Positions 16,730 to 26,675 are shown, counted from the first letter of the stretch. The stretch is 32,427 nucleotides of DNA from Borrelia coriaceae (GCF_023035295.1 NZ_CP075094.1:1-32427), one strand, 5' to 3'. The notes: a model not told the origin generated them from the letters alone. Numbers and translations: made by a program.

Positions 16730-17389
16730 ATGAAAATAAATATTAAAAATATTAAAGTAAAAAGTATTTGTGCAACATTATTTATTTCTTTATTCCTTTC
16801 TTGTAATAATTCAGGACCAGAGCCTAAAGAGCTCAGGGAAGGGCAAGCAGCTATGGCTGATGGCACAGTAGTTGATTTATCAAAATTAGGTAAGAAGATA
16901 GAGGATGCTGTTGTTTTTGCTGATGGTGTAAAAGAAATATCTACTTTAGTGAAGTCAGTAATAGAAGAGTTGCCTAAAGTAATTGCAAAGAAAATTAATG
17001 GTAGTGGTGAGCTTACTTCTGATACCGGTAATAAAAATGGTCCATTACTTGCAGGGATATTTACATTGATATTGGGTATAGAGACTAAATTAACAGGATT
17101 AGAAAAAACATCTGGAATTTCTAATGAAGTTAAGGGTAAAGTTTCTGATGCTAAAAGCAAAGTTGAAGCCTTTTTAGTTAAATTGAAAACTAATCATTCT
17201 ACCCTTGATCAAGATGCTGAGATTCCGAAAGCTATAAATATAAAGAGTGATGGAAGTAAAGGGGGAAATGAACTGAAGGCTCTTAACACAGCAGTTGATG
17301 CGTTGTTGAATACTGCTAATGGTGCATTAGCAGCCGTGATGAAGGAATTTAAAGAGCCTGCTAAAGCTATTCCTGCTCAAAATAACTAA
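16730..17389 (+). CDS. vsp: Variable small protein (Vsp), archive copy 2, intact
   Basis: The start is set at the ATG at 16730, which follows AAAGGAGGCACGTAATT and aligns with the other leaders; the frame is open upstream but only by chance. The 219-residue product has Cys25 as lipidation site (LFLSC). The mature Vsp pattern is ADGTVVDLSKLGKKIEDAV, FADGVKEISTLVKSVIEEL and a final LNTAVDALLNTANGALAAVM. As an OspC homologue it should form a helical dimer on the outer surface. It lies between two vlp cassettes and has a vsp-class terminator. No promoter is visible. Confidence 0.9.
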   Translation: MKINIKNIKVKSICATLFISLFLSCNNSGPEPKELREGQAAMADGTVVDLSKLGKKIEDAVVFADGVKEISTLVKSVIEELPKVIAKKINGSGELTSDTGNKNGPLLAGIFTLILGIETKLTGLEKTSGISNEVKGKVSDAKSKVEAFLVKLKTNHSTLDQDAEIPKAINIKSDGSKGGNELKALNTAVDALLNTANGALAAVMKEFKEPAKAIPAQNN

Positions 17390-17481
17390 TTAAGGGAATT
17401 ACTTTAAGTAATTATTTTAAATTAAGAGTAATATTTAATGATATGATGTAGGTAACTGAGACGGATAAAGCCAATAAGTAG

Positions 17482-17515
17482 AAAGCTAGGAGTTTGATTA
17501 TCCTGGCTTTTTTTT
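17482..17515 (+). terminator. Vsp-class terminator
   Basis: AAAGCTAGGA pairs with TCCTGGCTTT across a short loop and ends in eight T residues. It is one of the best intrinsic terminators in the window. Confidence 0.82.
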
Positions 17516-17583
17516 CTTATTTAAAGTTTATTAACTATTTAACCTCTTTAGTTAAGGGATAGGTAAAAGGAGGCACGTAATAT

Positions 17584-18628
17584 ATGACTAAAAATATAAA
17601 AAGTATTTGTGCAACATTATTTATCTCTCTTTTCCTTTCTTGTAATAATGGGATAGAAGAACTTCAAAAGGAAAATCATTCTATACGCTCTATATCTAAT
17701 TTAAGACAAAGCTTTTTAGACGTTTTCACTTCTTTTGGGAATATGGTTACTGATGCTTTTGGTATTAAAGCTGACACTAAAAAATCTGAGATTGGTAAGT
17801 ATTTCACTGATATTGCTGATACTATGAAAACGGTTAAAGCTAAATTGACATCTGAGATTACTAATGATAAGAATTATGAGAATTATGGAAAGGTAAAGAC
17901 AGCTTTTGGCGAATTTATTGAGATACTAGATAAAATAGGCAATGGAGCAAAACAAATTGTTAATGGTATTGGTGCTGGTAATATTGGAAATACTGTTTCA
18001 AATCAGGATTCTGCGCCTGCTGGTTCTAAAAGTATTAATTTTATTGTTCAAGGAATTAAGGGAATGGTTGACGTGGTGTTGAAAGGAAAGGGTGATGCAG
18101 AAGCCACTAAGACTAAAGAGGATCAACATAAGACAGTAGGTAAGTTGTTTAGCGGTAAGGCTAATGATGGAACAGAAGCTATCGCAGCGGCAGCAAGCGC
18201 ATCAATAGGAGCAGTAACTGGTGCTGATATACTACAGGCAATAGCAAAGTCAGGGGGGCTGTTGATGAATCTACCCCATTGAGAAAGCAGCAAAAGATGC
18301 AGCAAATATTGCTTCTGCTAAAAAAGATTCTTCTAGTGGTAAGGATCTTGGTACTTCTGAAGCAAAGAAAGATGCAGTAATAGCAGCAGGAATAGCATTG
18401 CGCGCAATGGCTAAAGATGGTAAATTTGCTGCAAAACAGGATGATAGTCATTTTAAAGATGCTAATGCAATTAATGGTGCAGTAGCTAGTGCAGTAAACA
18501 AGACACTAAGTACTCTTATAATAGCAATAAGAAATACAGTTGATAGTGGTTTAAAGACAATTAGTAATATTCTTAAAACAGTTAAACAAGAGGATCAATC
18601 TGTAGAAGCAACAGCAAATAATCAATAA
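17584..18628 (+). pseudogene. vlp: vlp archive copy 5, frameshifted
   Basis: A short leader (ATGACTAAAAAT) with lipobox is followed by a third N-terminal type: SIRSISNLRQSFLDVFTSFGN, then MVTDAFGIKADTKKSEIGKY. After ADILQAIAKSGG, the bases at 18253-18258 (six G) and 18274-18277 (four C) each appear one base short, and the frame ends at a TGA at 18280. The rest continues as [28 protein letters not shown] and SAVNKTLSTLIIAIRNTVDS, to a TAA at 18626. It is closest to the copy at 23535. Confidence 0.87.
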
Positions 18629-18666
18629 GTAGTACGAAGCCAGCACTAAAATAGTAAATTCATTTC

Positions 18667-18715
18667 AGGAAGACTCTTTCTTATCTATTTATAGGGGAGA
18701 TGTTTTCCTTTTTTT
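18667..18715 (+). terminator. Vlp-class terminator
   Basis: AGGAAGAC and GTTTTCCT flank a long AT-rich loop, followed by seven or more T residues. Confidence 0.6.
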
Positions 18716-18764
18716 GTATTGAGCCTTTTATTTAAAGGATAGTGAGGAAGGGGGCACGTAATAT

Positions 18765-19852
18765 ATGAAAATAAGAATAAAAACTATTTGTGCAACATTT
18801 ATTTCTTTATTTTTACTTCTTAGTTGTACTGGACAACTTGAAGCTGAGAGAATGGCTGCTGAATCTAAAAATACTTTCTTTGAGTCACTTATCAATATAG
18901 GACATGGATTTCAAGAAATATTCGGTTCATTTGGTAATGCTATTGGTGATTTTTTTGGTTTTACAGCAGTAAAATCTGCCGATAATAGAAGTGTAATAGG
19001 AGAGCACTTTAAGAAGCTTGAAGGAGGGACTTATAACAACTAAGAATAAGTTAAATGAATTATCAAGTAAAATATATGAAGCAAAGAATGCTGATGGGAG
19101 TACAATTGAAGCTGTTAAGGGTGCAATTAAAGGAGCAAATGATATTTTTGATAAATTAATTGCTGCTCTAATTAAACTTTCTGGTGTTACTAATGGGGCT
19201 GGGGCAGTACTAATATTGGTGATAATCATGATGGTGCTGTTGGTGGTGCTGAAAAAGTTGGAGTTGGAGCAATTATTGAGGGGATTAAGACAATTGTTGA
19301 AGAAGGGATAAAGGTCGGCGTAGAACTCAGATCTGGTGAGGCGGTGTTGCTGTTGCTAATAAAACGCAAACTGATGCTATTGCTGTTCTTGGTGGTTTTA
19401 ATGGTACTGCAAATCAGGGAGCTGGTGATAAGCTAGCTACTGAAGTTGTTAAAGCAGATCCCTGGGCAATTCTAAATAAGATTAAGAATGCTACTGCTAT
19501 TGACCCTGCTGCTCTTAATGGTGGTAATCCTGATGCTGGAAAATTAGCTGCTTCTAATGCTGATGCTAGTAGTCCTGCTGGTGCAGCTACTAATGCAGAC
19601 CTAGCTGCAGCTGTTGCATTAAAGGCTATGACTAAAGGTGGTAAATTTAGTGCTAAATCTGCTGATAAAGAAGCATTTAAAGCAGCAGCTAGTGCAGTGA
19701 ATAAGGTATTAGGAATACTTGATTTCCTAATTAGGAAAACGGTAGCAAGCAATCTAGATAAGATAAGAGAAGCTGTTAAGAAAATAGAGTACTTAGGGAC
19801 TACTGGTGAAACTACAGACGCTGGTACTGTTCAACAACCTACTACTAAATAA
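18765..19852 (+). pseudogene. vlp: vlp archive copy 6, multiple frameshifts
   Basis: The leader ([19 protein letters not shown], Cys21) differs from the common one. The body is of the NIGH-FQEIF group ([20 protein letters not shown]). The frame changes at about 19026-19028 (an extra G), near 19206 (after NGAGA) and near 19345 (after RSGEA). Translated piecewise it keeps [71 protein letters not shown] and [20 protein letters not shown]. Three shifts make a useful full-length donor unlikely, though internal segments remain usable for partial conversion. Confidence 0.88.
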
Positions 19853-19883
19853 ATGAATAGTTAAACTAAAAAATAAAGTCATT

Positions 19884-19923
19884 AAAGGGAAACACTTCTT
19901 GTATAGGAGTAGTTTTCCTTTTT
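19884..19923 (+). terminator. Vlp-class terminator
   Basis: AAAGGGAAACACT and AGTAGTTTTCCTTTTT form the standard vlp-class hairpin. After it, 19924-20160 holds no gene or clear repeat and leads into the bdr promoter region. Confidence 0.7.
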
Positions 19924-20164
19924 AAAAGTATTTTGTGAATAATTTAGGTCTAAAAATTAGTGATAGCAGCTTTTCAAACAACAGATTAATACCAATACTA
20001 CAAATCAAGTGCTAGTATCTGAATTAAGATTTGATTTTAATTTATTTGGTATCTTTCTTTAAGATTGATTTGAGATACTTGATAAATTAAGTAGGAAGAT
20101 AAGTCTAACATTTATGCTAGATATAGTGACATATTTTGTTTAAATTACGTTTTATTAAAATAAA

Positions 20165-20206
20165 TTTACTATGATACTTAAGGTATTATATTATAATTAT
20201 ATAAGG
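20165..20206 (+). promoter_or_regulatory. Probable bdr promoter and ribosome site
   Basis: TTTACT (20165-20170) is followed after 16 bases by TATATT (20187-20192), and TATAAT overlaps at 20192-20197. ATAAGGAGG follows and gives a strong ribosome site before the ATG at 20215. The bdr at 28968 has a similar TATTATATAAT plus AAGGAG arrangement. Archive genes lack any such element. Confidence 0.45.
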
Positions 20207-20214
20207 AGGTTCTT

Positions 20215-20652
20215 ATGCAAAATACAGCATTGCATTCTGTTGGTAATACACAAGTTTTTAATGGTCATGTAACCGAAGATATGATATACCAAGAATTTGT
20301 GAAGATGGGTATGCAAGATTATGTAGCAAATGATCTTTCTAAAAGATATTATCGTAATGAGCTTACTTATAAAGATATTGAGTATTTAGAGAGTAATTTT
20401 AACTTAAAACTTGAAATGTTAGAACGTAGCTTAAGAGCTGAGATTATGTCTGTTAAGATCGAACTTGACAACAAGATAGAAACTAAATTTAATGAACTTG
20501 ACAACAAGATAGAAACTAAATTTAATGAACTTGATAAAAAGATAGACATTAACGAAATGAAGCTTAAGAGTACATTAAGGTTACATAATTGGATGTTTGG
20601 TACTATTATTACTATATGTTTAGGAATTTTATTGACATTAATATTTAAATAA
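20215..20652 (+). CDS. bdr: Bdr membrane protein, short form, inside the archive
   Basis: The 145-residue Bdr protein has the conserved N-terminal domain (VTEDMIYQEFVKMGMQDYVANDLSKRYYRNELTYKDIEYLE, residues 19-59). Three short coiled-coil units follow (NKIETKFNELD twice, then KKIDINEM), and the end is a membrane anchor (WMFGTIITICLGILLTLIFK). It differs from the bdr at 5559 in its N-terminus and in having short repeats, and closely resembles the one at 28968. It has a strong ribosome site (AAGGAGG) and a plausible promoter, so it should be expressed. It is the only non-antigen gene within the vsp/vlp array, and is followed by a vlp that has lost its 5' end. Confidence 0.93.
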   Translation: MQNTALHSVGNTQVFNGHVTEDMIYQEFVKMGMQDYVANDLSKRYYRNELTYKDIEYLESNFNLKLEMLERSLRAEIMSVKIELDNKIETKFNELDNKIETKFNELDKKIDINEMKLKSTLRLHNWMFGTIITICLGILLTLIFK

Positions 20653-20791
20653 GTGCCTTTAATGGAAGTTCTTCCCTCCTTTAATTAATTGCATATCAGT
20701 TATTTTTTTGCCCAAAACAATCTTTTTAAAGATAATTATATAAACTTGTTATGTAATATTGGTCTTTTGAGTAAATTCTTATGTTCTTAGT

Positions 20792-21730
20792 CATGGCTTT
20801 CAAGAAATATTCACTTCTTTTGGTAATACCATAGGAGATGCTTTAGGATTTAATGCTGTTAAACCTGAGGATAATAAAAGTGCAGTAGGTAAACACTTCG
20901 AAACTCTAGGAGATGGACTAAAGAATACTAAGACTAAATTAGAAGAGTTAGCAACGAAAATAACTTCTACTCCTTATGCTGATACTAAAGGAGTTGAAGC
21001 TGTTATTAGCAATGCTAGTGGAATAGTTACAAAATTAATTGACTCTTTAACTAAACTTGCTGAAGTAACTAAAAAAGGGGGTACTACTAATATTGGTGAT
21101 GCAGTGACTTCTGCAACAAAAGCCTCTGGTTCTACTGATGCTGATGTTAAGATCGTTATTGAAGGCGTTCAGAGTATAATTAAGTCTGCTACTGACTCTG
21201 GTGTGAAACTTGATGTTGGAGAACCTGGGTCCGAAGTGGCTGGAGGTGGTGACAAAGCAGGAGCAGCACTTGTTGGTAAACAGAGTACTCAGGCTGATGC
21301 AGGTGCTGCTGCTTTGCTAGCTGCTGAAGTTGCTAAAGCAGATCCATGGGCAATGATTGATAAGATAAAAGATGCTAAGATCCCATCTAGTCCTAATACT
21401 GATACTAATGCTTCTAAAAACGATGCCGGAATATTGGCTACTAAATTACCTTCTAATGATAGTCATAATGGTGCTAAAACTAATGCAGACTTAGCAGCAG
21501 CTGTTGCACTAAAAGCTATGACTAAAGGTGGTAAATTTAGTGCTCAGTCTGGTGAAACTGAAGCAATTAAAGCAGCAGCATCAAATGCAGTGAATAAGGT
21601 ATTAGGAATACTTGATTTCCTAATTAGGAAATCAGTAATAAGTAATCTAGATAAGGTAAAAGAAGTTGTTAAGGGAATAGAATATTCTGAGAATAAGAAT
21701 ATTGGTGAAGCAACTGAAGCTAAGAACTAA
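20792..21730 (+). pseudogene. vlp: vlp archive copy 7, 5'-truncated
   Basis: Homology to other vlp genes starts abruptly at about 20790, at HGFQEIFTSFGNTIGDALGF; leader, lipobox and the first codons are absent. From there the frame stays open to the stop at 21728, with VGKHFETLGDGLKNTKTKLE, KADPWAMIDKIKDAK, ADLAAAVALKAMTKGGKF and [20 protein letters not shown]. An internal GTG at 21104 is not a credible start. The upstream 140 bp belong to the bdr flank. It could still donate internal segments. Confidence 0.88.
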
Positions 21731-21766
21731 TTAAAATTTAATAAGAAATACATAATAAAGTCATTT

Positions 21767-21804
21767 AAGGAAAACGTTTTTCTGTATGAGGGGCGTTTTC
21801 TTTC
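21767..21804 (+). terminator. Vlp-class terminator
   Basis: AAGGAAAACG pairs with CGTTTTCTTT around a 16-base loop; the tail is only moderately T-rich. Confidence 0.6.
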
Positions 21805-21859
21805 TGTTGTATCTGGCCTCTTTTAGTTAAAGGGTAGTGAAAAAGGCGTCATGTAATAT

Positions 21860-22522
21860 ATGAAAATAAATATTAAAAATATAAATATAAAAAGTATTTG
21901 TGCAACATTATTTATCTCTCTATTCCTTTCTTGTAATAATGCAGGGCCTGTGTCTAGAGAGCTTAGAGATGGGCAAGCAACTACAGCTGATGGAACACTT
22001 ATTAATTTGAAAGAAATAGGTGACAGTATAAAAGGTGCGGTCGAATTTGTGATGGGTATTGAAGAAGTGGATACTTTAATTAAGTCAGTGGGTGAGATTG
22101 CTAAGGGAATTGGGAATAAATTAACCCAAAATACTGCTGCTATTGCTTCTCAAGCGGGTAATAATAATGGACTAATAATTGTATCGGCATATAATATAAT
22201 ATCAACTTTAAAGGCTAAGGTAATAGAACTAGCAAAAAAAGATGGTATTCCTGCTGAATTGAAGACAAAGCTTGATGATGTCGCTACAAAAAGTCAGGAA
22301 TTTTTAGATAAAGTGAAGAAAGATGGTGATCTTTGTAAACACGATGTTACTGATGATAATGCAAAGAAAGCCTTAGATATAAAAAACGTTGATAAGACTA
22401 AAGGGGCAAATGAGCTTGAGACTCTAAACGGCGCAGTTGCTGGCTTGGTAAATGTCGCTAAAACTTTCTTAAGTGAGGCGTATAAGACTCTTGAAGCACC
22501 TGCTAAAACTGTTAAAGAGTAA
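21860..22522 (+). CDS. vsp: Variable small protein (Vsp), archive copy 3, intact, with an extra cysteine
   Basis: The 220-residue Vsp precursor is lipidated at Cys25. Mature motifs are ADGTLINLKEIGDSIKGAV, VDTLIKSVGEIAKGIGNKL and a final ETLNGAVAGLVNVAKTFLSE. It differs from the other four copies in a free cysteine at residue 159 (GDLCKHDVT), where the others have Gly or another residue before the helix. This would be the only Cys of the mature protein besides the lipidated one, so it could allow disulfide-linked dimers or be a recent mutation. A vsp-class terminator follows. The ribosome region is altered (AAGGCGTCATGTAAT). No promoter is seen. Confidence 0.9.
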   Translation: MKINIKNINIKSICATLFISLFLSCNNAGPVSRELRDGQATTADGTLINLKEIGDSIKGAVEFVMGIEEVDTLIKSVGEIAKGIGNKLTQNTAAIASQAGNNNGLIIVSAYNIISTLKAKVIELAKKDGIPAELKTKLDDVATKSQEFLDKVKKDGDLCKHDVTDDNAKKALDIKNVDKTKGANELETLNGAVAGLVNVAKTFLSEAYKTLEAPAKTVKE

Positions 22523-22596
22523 ATAATTAAATATTATGATAGGATTGCTTTTTAAATAAAAGGTGAGTACTTTAAAAAGTAAGGTCGATACATAGG

Positions 22597-22632
22597 AAGT
22601 TAGGAGCTTTGTTCTCCTAGCTTTTATTTTTA
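22597..22632 (+). terminator. Vsp-class terminator
   Basis: AAGTTAGGAG pairs with CTCCTAGCTT with one G-T pair and is followed by TTTATTTTT. Confidence 0.75.
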
Positions 22633-22700
22633 TCTTTGTTCAAAATTTTTAACTATTTAGTCTCTTTATTTGAAAGATAAGGAAATGATGCACGTAATAT

Positions 22701-23348
22701 ATGAAAATAAATATTAAAAATATTAAAGTAAGAAGTATTTGTGCAACATTATTTATCTCTCTTTTCCTTTCTTGTAATAATTCAGGAGGAGAGCTTAAAG
22801 GTGATGAAGTAGCTAAATCTACTGATATTGTTCCTAATTTAAAGGAGATAAGTGAAAAAATAAAAAAGGCTAGTGATTTTGCACAAAGTGTAAAAGAAAT
22901 AGAGACTTTAGTTAAGTCCATTGATGAGCTTGCTAAAGCTATTGGTAAAAAAGTTGATGCAAGTGGGATTAATACCGAAGCAGATAAAAATGATTCTTTA
23001 GTTGCAGGTGTGTTTCAGATAATTGCTGATTTAAAGACTAAATTGACAGCGATGGAAGCCCAAAAAGTTAATGTTTCTGATGATTTGAAGGGAAAGATTA
23101 TTGCTGCTAAAAAGATAAGTGATGATTTTTTAACTAAAGTAAAAAGCCAGCATAATAACCTTGGGCAAAGTGCTGAAGCCCCAAAAGCTATAAAGAAAGA
23201 TAATGTTGATAACACTAAAGGTGCTAAAGAGCTTGCTGATCTCAACACAGCAATTGATGTATTGTTAAAGGGTGCTAACACAGCCGTAGAATCTGCAATT
23301 GAGGAGCTGACAAGGCCTACTAAGAGAGAAGTTACTTCTAAATCTTAA
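22701..23348 (+). CDS. vsp: Variable small protein (Vsp), archive copy 4, intact
   Basis: The 215-residue Vsp precursor has the common leader and Cys25. The mature N-terminus is shorter than in its neighbours (NNSGGELKGDEVAKSTDIVP) and lacks the ADGT segment. The helical part is typical: ISEKIKKASDFAQSVKEIET, LVKSIDELAKAIGKKVDA and DLNTAIDVLLKGANTAVESA. It directly follows another vsp in the same direction; this is the only vsp-vsp pair in the array. The ribosome region reads GGAAATGATGCACG, weaker than the usual GGAGG, as also before the vlp at 11583. A vsp-class terminator follows. Confidence 0.9.
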   Translation: MKINIKNIKVRSICATLFISLFLSCNNSGGELKGDEVAKSTDIVPNLKEISEKIKKASDFAQSVKEIETLVKSIDELAKAIGKKVDASGINTEADKNDSLVAGVFQIIADLKTKLTAMEAQKVNVSDDLKGKIIAAKKISDDFLTKVKSQHNNLGQSAEAPKAIKKDNVDNTKGAKELADLNTAIDVLLKGANTAVESAIEELTRPTKREVTSKS

Positions 23349-23434
23349 TTCAAGGATACATAACTTAAGTAATGATTATAAGATTTATTTTAATTAATAA
23401 GTAGGTAACTTAAAAAATAAAGTTAATAAATAGC

Positions 23435-23465
23435 AAGCTGGGAGTCTAGTTCTCCTAGCTTTTAT
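23435..23465 (+). terminator. Vsp-class terminator
   Basis: AAGCTGGGAG and CTCCTAGCTT pair with one G-T pair around a short loop, followed by TTTATTTT. Confidence 0.75.
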
Positions 23466-23534
23466 TTTATCTATATTAAATTTTAACTATCCAGCTTCTT
23501 TAGTTAAGGGAAGGGAAAAGGAGGCACGTAATAT

Positions 23535-24578
23535 ATGAAAATAAATATTAAAAATATTAAAGTAAAAAGTATTTGTGCAATATGATTTATCTCTCTATTC
23601 CTTTCTTGTAATAATGGGATAGAAGAACTTCAAAAACAAAATGATTCTATACTTTCTATATCTAATTTAAGACAAGGTTTCTTAGATATCTTTACTTCTT
23701 TTGGTGATATGGTTACAGATGCATTGGGTATTAAATCTGATACTAAGAAAGAAGATATAGGTAAATATTTTACTGCTATTGAAAAAACTATGACATCTGT
23801 TAAGGAAAAGTTGCAAGCAGAAGTTTCTAAGAATGGTAATTATGAAAAAGTAAGAGAAAAGGTTACCTCATTTATTCAGACTATAGAAAAAATAGAGAAG
23901 GGAGCTGAAACCGCTGCTGGTGGTGCTAAAGGAGACGAAAAGATTGGTGGTGCTACTAAAACTGGTGGTCAGGATGCTACTCCTGCAGAAGCAGATAGTG
24001 TTAATAAACTTGTTAAAGGAATTGGACAAATAGTTGGAGTGGTTTTAGAGAACAAAGGAGATGCTACTGCTACTAAGACAGAAGATAATGAGCAAAAAAC
24101 AATTGCCAAATTATTTAGTGATAACAAGTCTAATAGTACTGATGCCATAGCAGCGGCAGCAAGTGCATCAATCGGTGCTGTAAGTGGTGCTGATATTCTG
24201 AAAGCTATTGCTAGTTCTGGTGATGCTAGTGATGTTGCAATTGATAAAGCAAAAGATGCTGCAAGTATTGCTATTGCAAAAAAAGAGGATAAGAGTGATC
24301 TTGATGCATCTGCAAAGAAAGACGCAATTATCGCAGCAGGAATAGCATTAAGAGCAATGGCTAAGGGTGGTAAGTTTGCTGCTAAGGCTAGTGAAGCTAA
24401 ATCTGCTCATGCAGTAAATGGTGCAGCTGCAAGTGCAGTAAATAAGACTTTAAGTACTCTTATAATTGCTATTAGAAATACTATTGATACTGGTTTAAAA
24501 TCAATTATTGATGTTCTGTCTAAAGTCAAACAAGAAGATAAATTTGTTAAACCTGTAGAAACTGAAAAAAATAAGTAA
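23535..24578 (+). pseudogene. vlp: vlp archive copy 8, nonsense codon in the signal peptide
   Basis: The leader starts normally at 23535, but the codons ACA-TTA of other copies read ATA-TGA, giving a stop at 23583-23585 (codon 17), before the lipobox. Everything downstream is open and in frame to 24578: [73 protein letters not shown] and SAVNKTLSTLIIAIRNTIDT. It is closest to the copy at 17584. A conversion tract beginning after codon 17 would deliver a fully functional gene, so this is a near-intact donor. Confidence 0.87.
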
Positions 24579-24616
24579 CAGTAAAGAATTATAAAAAATT
24601 AAATAATAAAGTCATT

Positions 24617-24658
24617 AAAGGGAAACATATCTTTTTATAAGAATTGTTTCCCTTTTTT
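24617..24658 (+). terminator. Vlp-class terminator
   Basis: AAAGGGAAACA pairs perfectly with TGTTTCCCTTT around a 20-base loop, with six T residues at the end. Confidence 0.82.
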
Positions 24659-24707
24659 ATATTTGGTCTCTTTAGCTAAGGGATCGGGAAAAAGGGTACA
24701 CGTAATT

Positions 24708-25352
24708 ATGAAAATAAGTATTAAAACTTTTTGTGCAACATTATTTATATCTTTATTCCTTTCTTGTAATAATGGAGGACCAGAGATTAGAGAAGGACAA
24801 GTAGCTACTGCTGATGGGACAGTGATTGATTTAAAGGCAGTAAGTAAAAAGATAAAAGATACTAGTGCTTTTGCATCAAATGTGAAAGAAATTCATACTT
24901 TAATTAAATCAGTAAATGAGCTTGCTAAAGCTATTGGCAAGAAAATTCAGCAAAGTAGTAGTGGAAGTGATCTTGCTGATGATTCTTCTAATAATAAAGA
25001 TGGAAGGTTAGTTTCAGGAGCATTTAAAATAATATTCACTGTGAAGGATAAAGCAACAGCCTTAGAAGGAATATCTGAAGTTTCTAGTGGTTTAAAAATG
25101 AAGATTACTGATCTTATTGGTAAAAGTACAGCGTTTTTAGTTAAATTACAGGAGAAACATTCTGAACTTGGGAAAACAGATGTTAATGGTGACGTTGCAA
25201 AAAAAGCTATAGATATAGCAAATGGAACTGTTGATCATGGAGCAAGTGAGCTTAAAGCTTTAAACACAACAGTTGATGAGTTGTTAGAAGCAGCTAATGC
25301 TGAATTAGAAGCTTCAATTGCAGAGCTTACAATTCCTGCTCCATCTAATTAG
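24708..25352 (+). CDS. vsp: Variable small protein (Vsp), archive copy 5, intact
   Basis: The start is the ATG at 24708, which aligns with the archive leader (CACGTAATTATGAAAATAAG); the frame is open 45 bp upstream by chance. The 214-residue product has the leader KISIKTFCATLFISLFLSC (Cys20). The mature motifs are ADGTVIDLKAVSKKIKDTS, FASNVKEIHTLIKSVNELAK, AIGKKIQQSSS and a final ALNTTVDELLEAANAELEAS. The ribosome region is AAAGGGTACACG. It is intact, follows a vlp-class terminator, and its own hairpin lies at 25441. No promoter is visible. Confidence 0.9.
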   Translation: MKISIKTFCATLFISLFLSCNNGGPEIREGQVATADGTVIDLKAVSKKIKDTSAFASNVKEIHTLIKSVNELAKAIGKKIQQSSSGSDLADDSSNNKDGRLVSGAFKIIFTVKDKATALEGISEVSSGLKMKITDLIGKSTAFLVKLQEKHSELGKTDVNGDVAKKAIDIANGTVDHGASELKALNTTVDELLEAANAELEASIAELTIPAPSN

Positions 25353-25440
25353 GGGTTATGTAATGTGAATTACATTATAATATTAATTTGTAATTATATA
25401 AGTATATAAGTAAGTAATTGTAAAAAATAAAGTTAATAAA

Positions 25441-25480
25441 CAAGAATCTAGGTGCTTGGTTTTCCTAGCTTCTTGTTTTA
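25441..25480 (+). terminator. Vsp-class terminator, imperfect
   Basis: CAAGAATCTAGG and CCTAGCTTCTTG pair with one mismatch around a loop, followed by TTTTATC. The 25353-25440 stretch before it holds only AT-rich sequence. Confidence 0.65.
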
Positions 25481-25552
25481 TCTCTATTCAGAGTTTTTTA
25501 ACTATTTGGTCTCTTTAGTTAAAGGATGGGGATAAAAGGCGTCACGTAATAT

Positions 25553-26607
25553 ATTAAAAATATTAAAGTAAAAAGTATTTGTGCAACATTATTTATCTCT
25601 CTATTCCTTTCTTGTAATAATGGGATAGAAGAACTTGAGAAGAAAAATTCTTTCTTATCCTCTATTGCTAATTTAGGTAATGACTTCTTATCTGTTTTGA
25701 CTTCTTTTGGTGAGATGCTTGGTAGTTCATTAGGGTTTAATACTAATACTAAAAAGTCTGAAATTGGAGATTACTTTAAAAAGATTCAGAATACTCTAGA
25801 AGGTACTAAGACATCTCTTAATAAAATTGTTGAGAACATGAAGAAAGAAGGAAATCCTAATGCTACTGCGGTAGAGAATGCTGTAAAAACGTTAGTTGCT
25901 GGAACACTTGATAAGGTAATTGAAGGAGCAAAGACTGCTAGTGGTGCTATTGGTGATGCTGGTCGGCCAATTGCTAATGTTGCTGAGCAGGATGCTGGTG
26001 CTGTTGGTGATGTTGATAATCTAGTGAAGGGAATTAAAGGTATTGTAAATGTGGTACTTAAAGAAGGGGATGCTGATGCTGGTGATGCTAACGGTCCTGT
26101 TAACGATAATGGTAGTGCTGGTGATGTAAGAACTAATAGTAGTGATAATGCAGGTAAATTATTTGCTAGTGATAATTCTGGTAATGCAACCAGTGTGGCG
26201 GCTAAAGCAGCAAAAGATGCCATTAAAGCTGTTGGAGCAATAACCGGTGCTGACATATTGCAAGCTATTTCTAAAGGTGTTGGTGGCAAAGCTGTTGCAT
26301 TAGCTAAAAATACTGATGCTGTTGGTAGTGTATCTGCTGCTCAAGATGCTAAGGATGCAACTATAGCAGGCGCTATAGCACTGCGAGCAATGGCTAAAAA
26401 TGGCAAATTCTCTGGGCCCCCTCAAAGTACTCCAAAAAAGGATGTTGCCACACAGTTAAAAGAGCTGCACTCAGTGCAGTAACTAAGGCATTAAATACAC
26501 TTACAATAGCAATAAGAAAAACAATTGATGAAGGACTTAAAACTGTTAAAGAATCGATGAAGGTTAATTTTGATGCTAATCCTGTAACTGATGAAGGGAA
26601 GAACTAA
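25553..26607 (+). pseudogene. vlp: vlp archive copy 9, start deleted and frameshift
   Basis: After CACGTAATAT about ten bases containing the ATG are missing (other copies continue ATGAAAATAA), so translation would lack a start, although the leader codons and lipobox remain in frame. The body is SSIANLGNDFLSVLTSFGEM, then KKSEIGDYFKKIQNTLEGT and [16 protein letters not shown]. Near 26451 a missing G (GCCACACAGTT) shifts the frame and gives a stop at 26480; the end continues in the next frame as [20 protein letters not shown] to the TAA at 26605. It belongs to the group of 11583 and 15510. Confidence 0.87.
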
Positions 26608-26675
26608 TATAAATTTAATAACTATATATGAAAGTAGTTTTTAATTAGTAATTAACTGAAAAAATGAAGTCAATT

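Noticed and set aside
20367..20549. 60-codon minus-strand frame in bdr
   Set aside because: Antisense of the bdr coiled-coil repeats.
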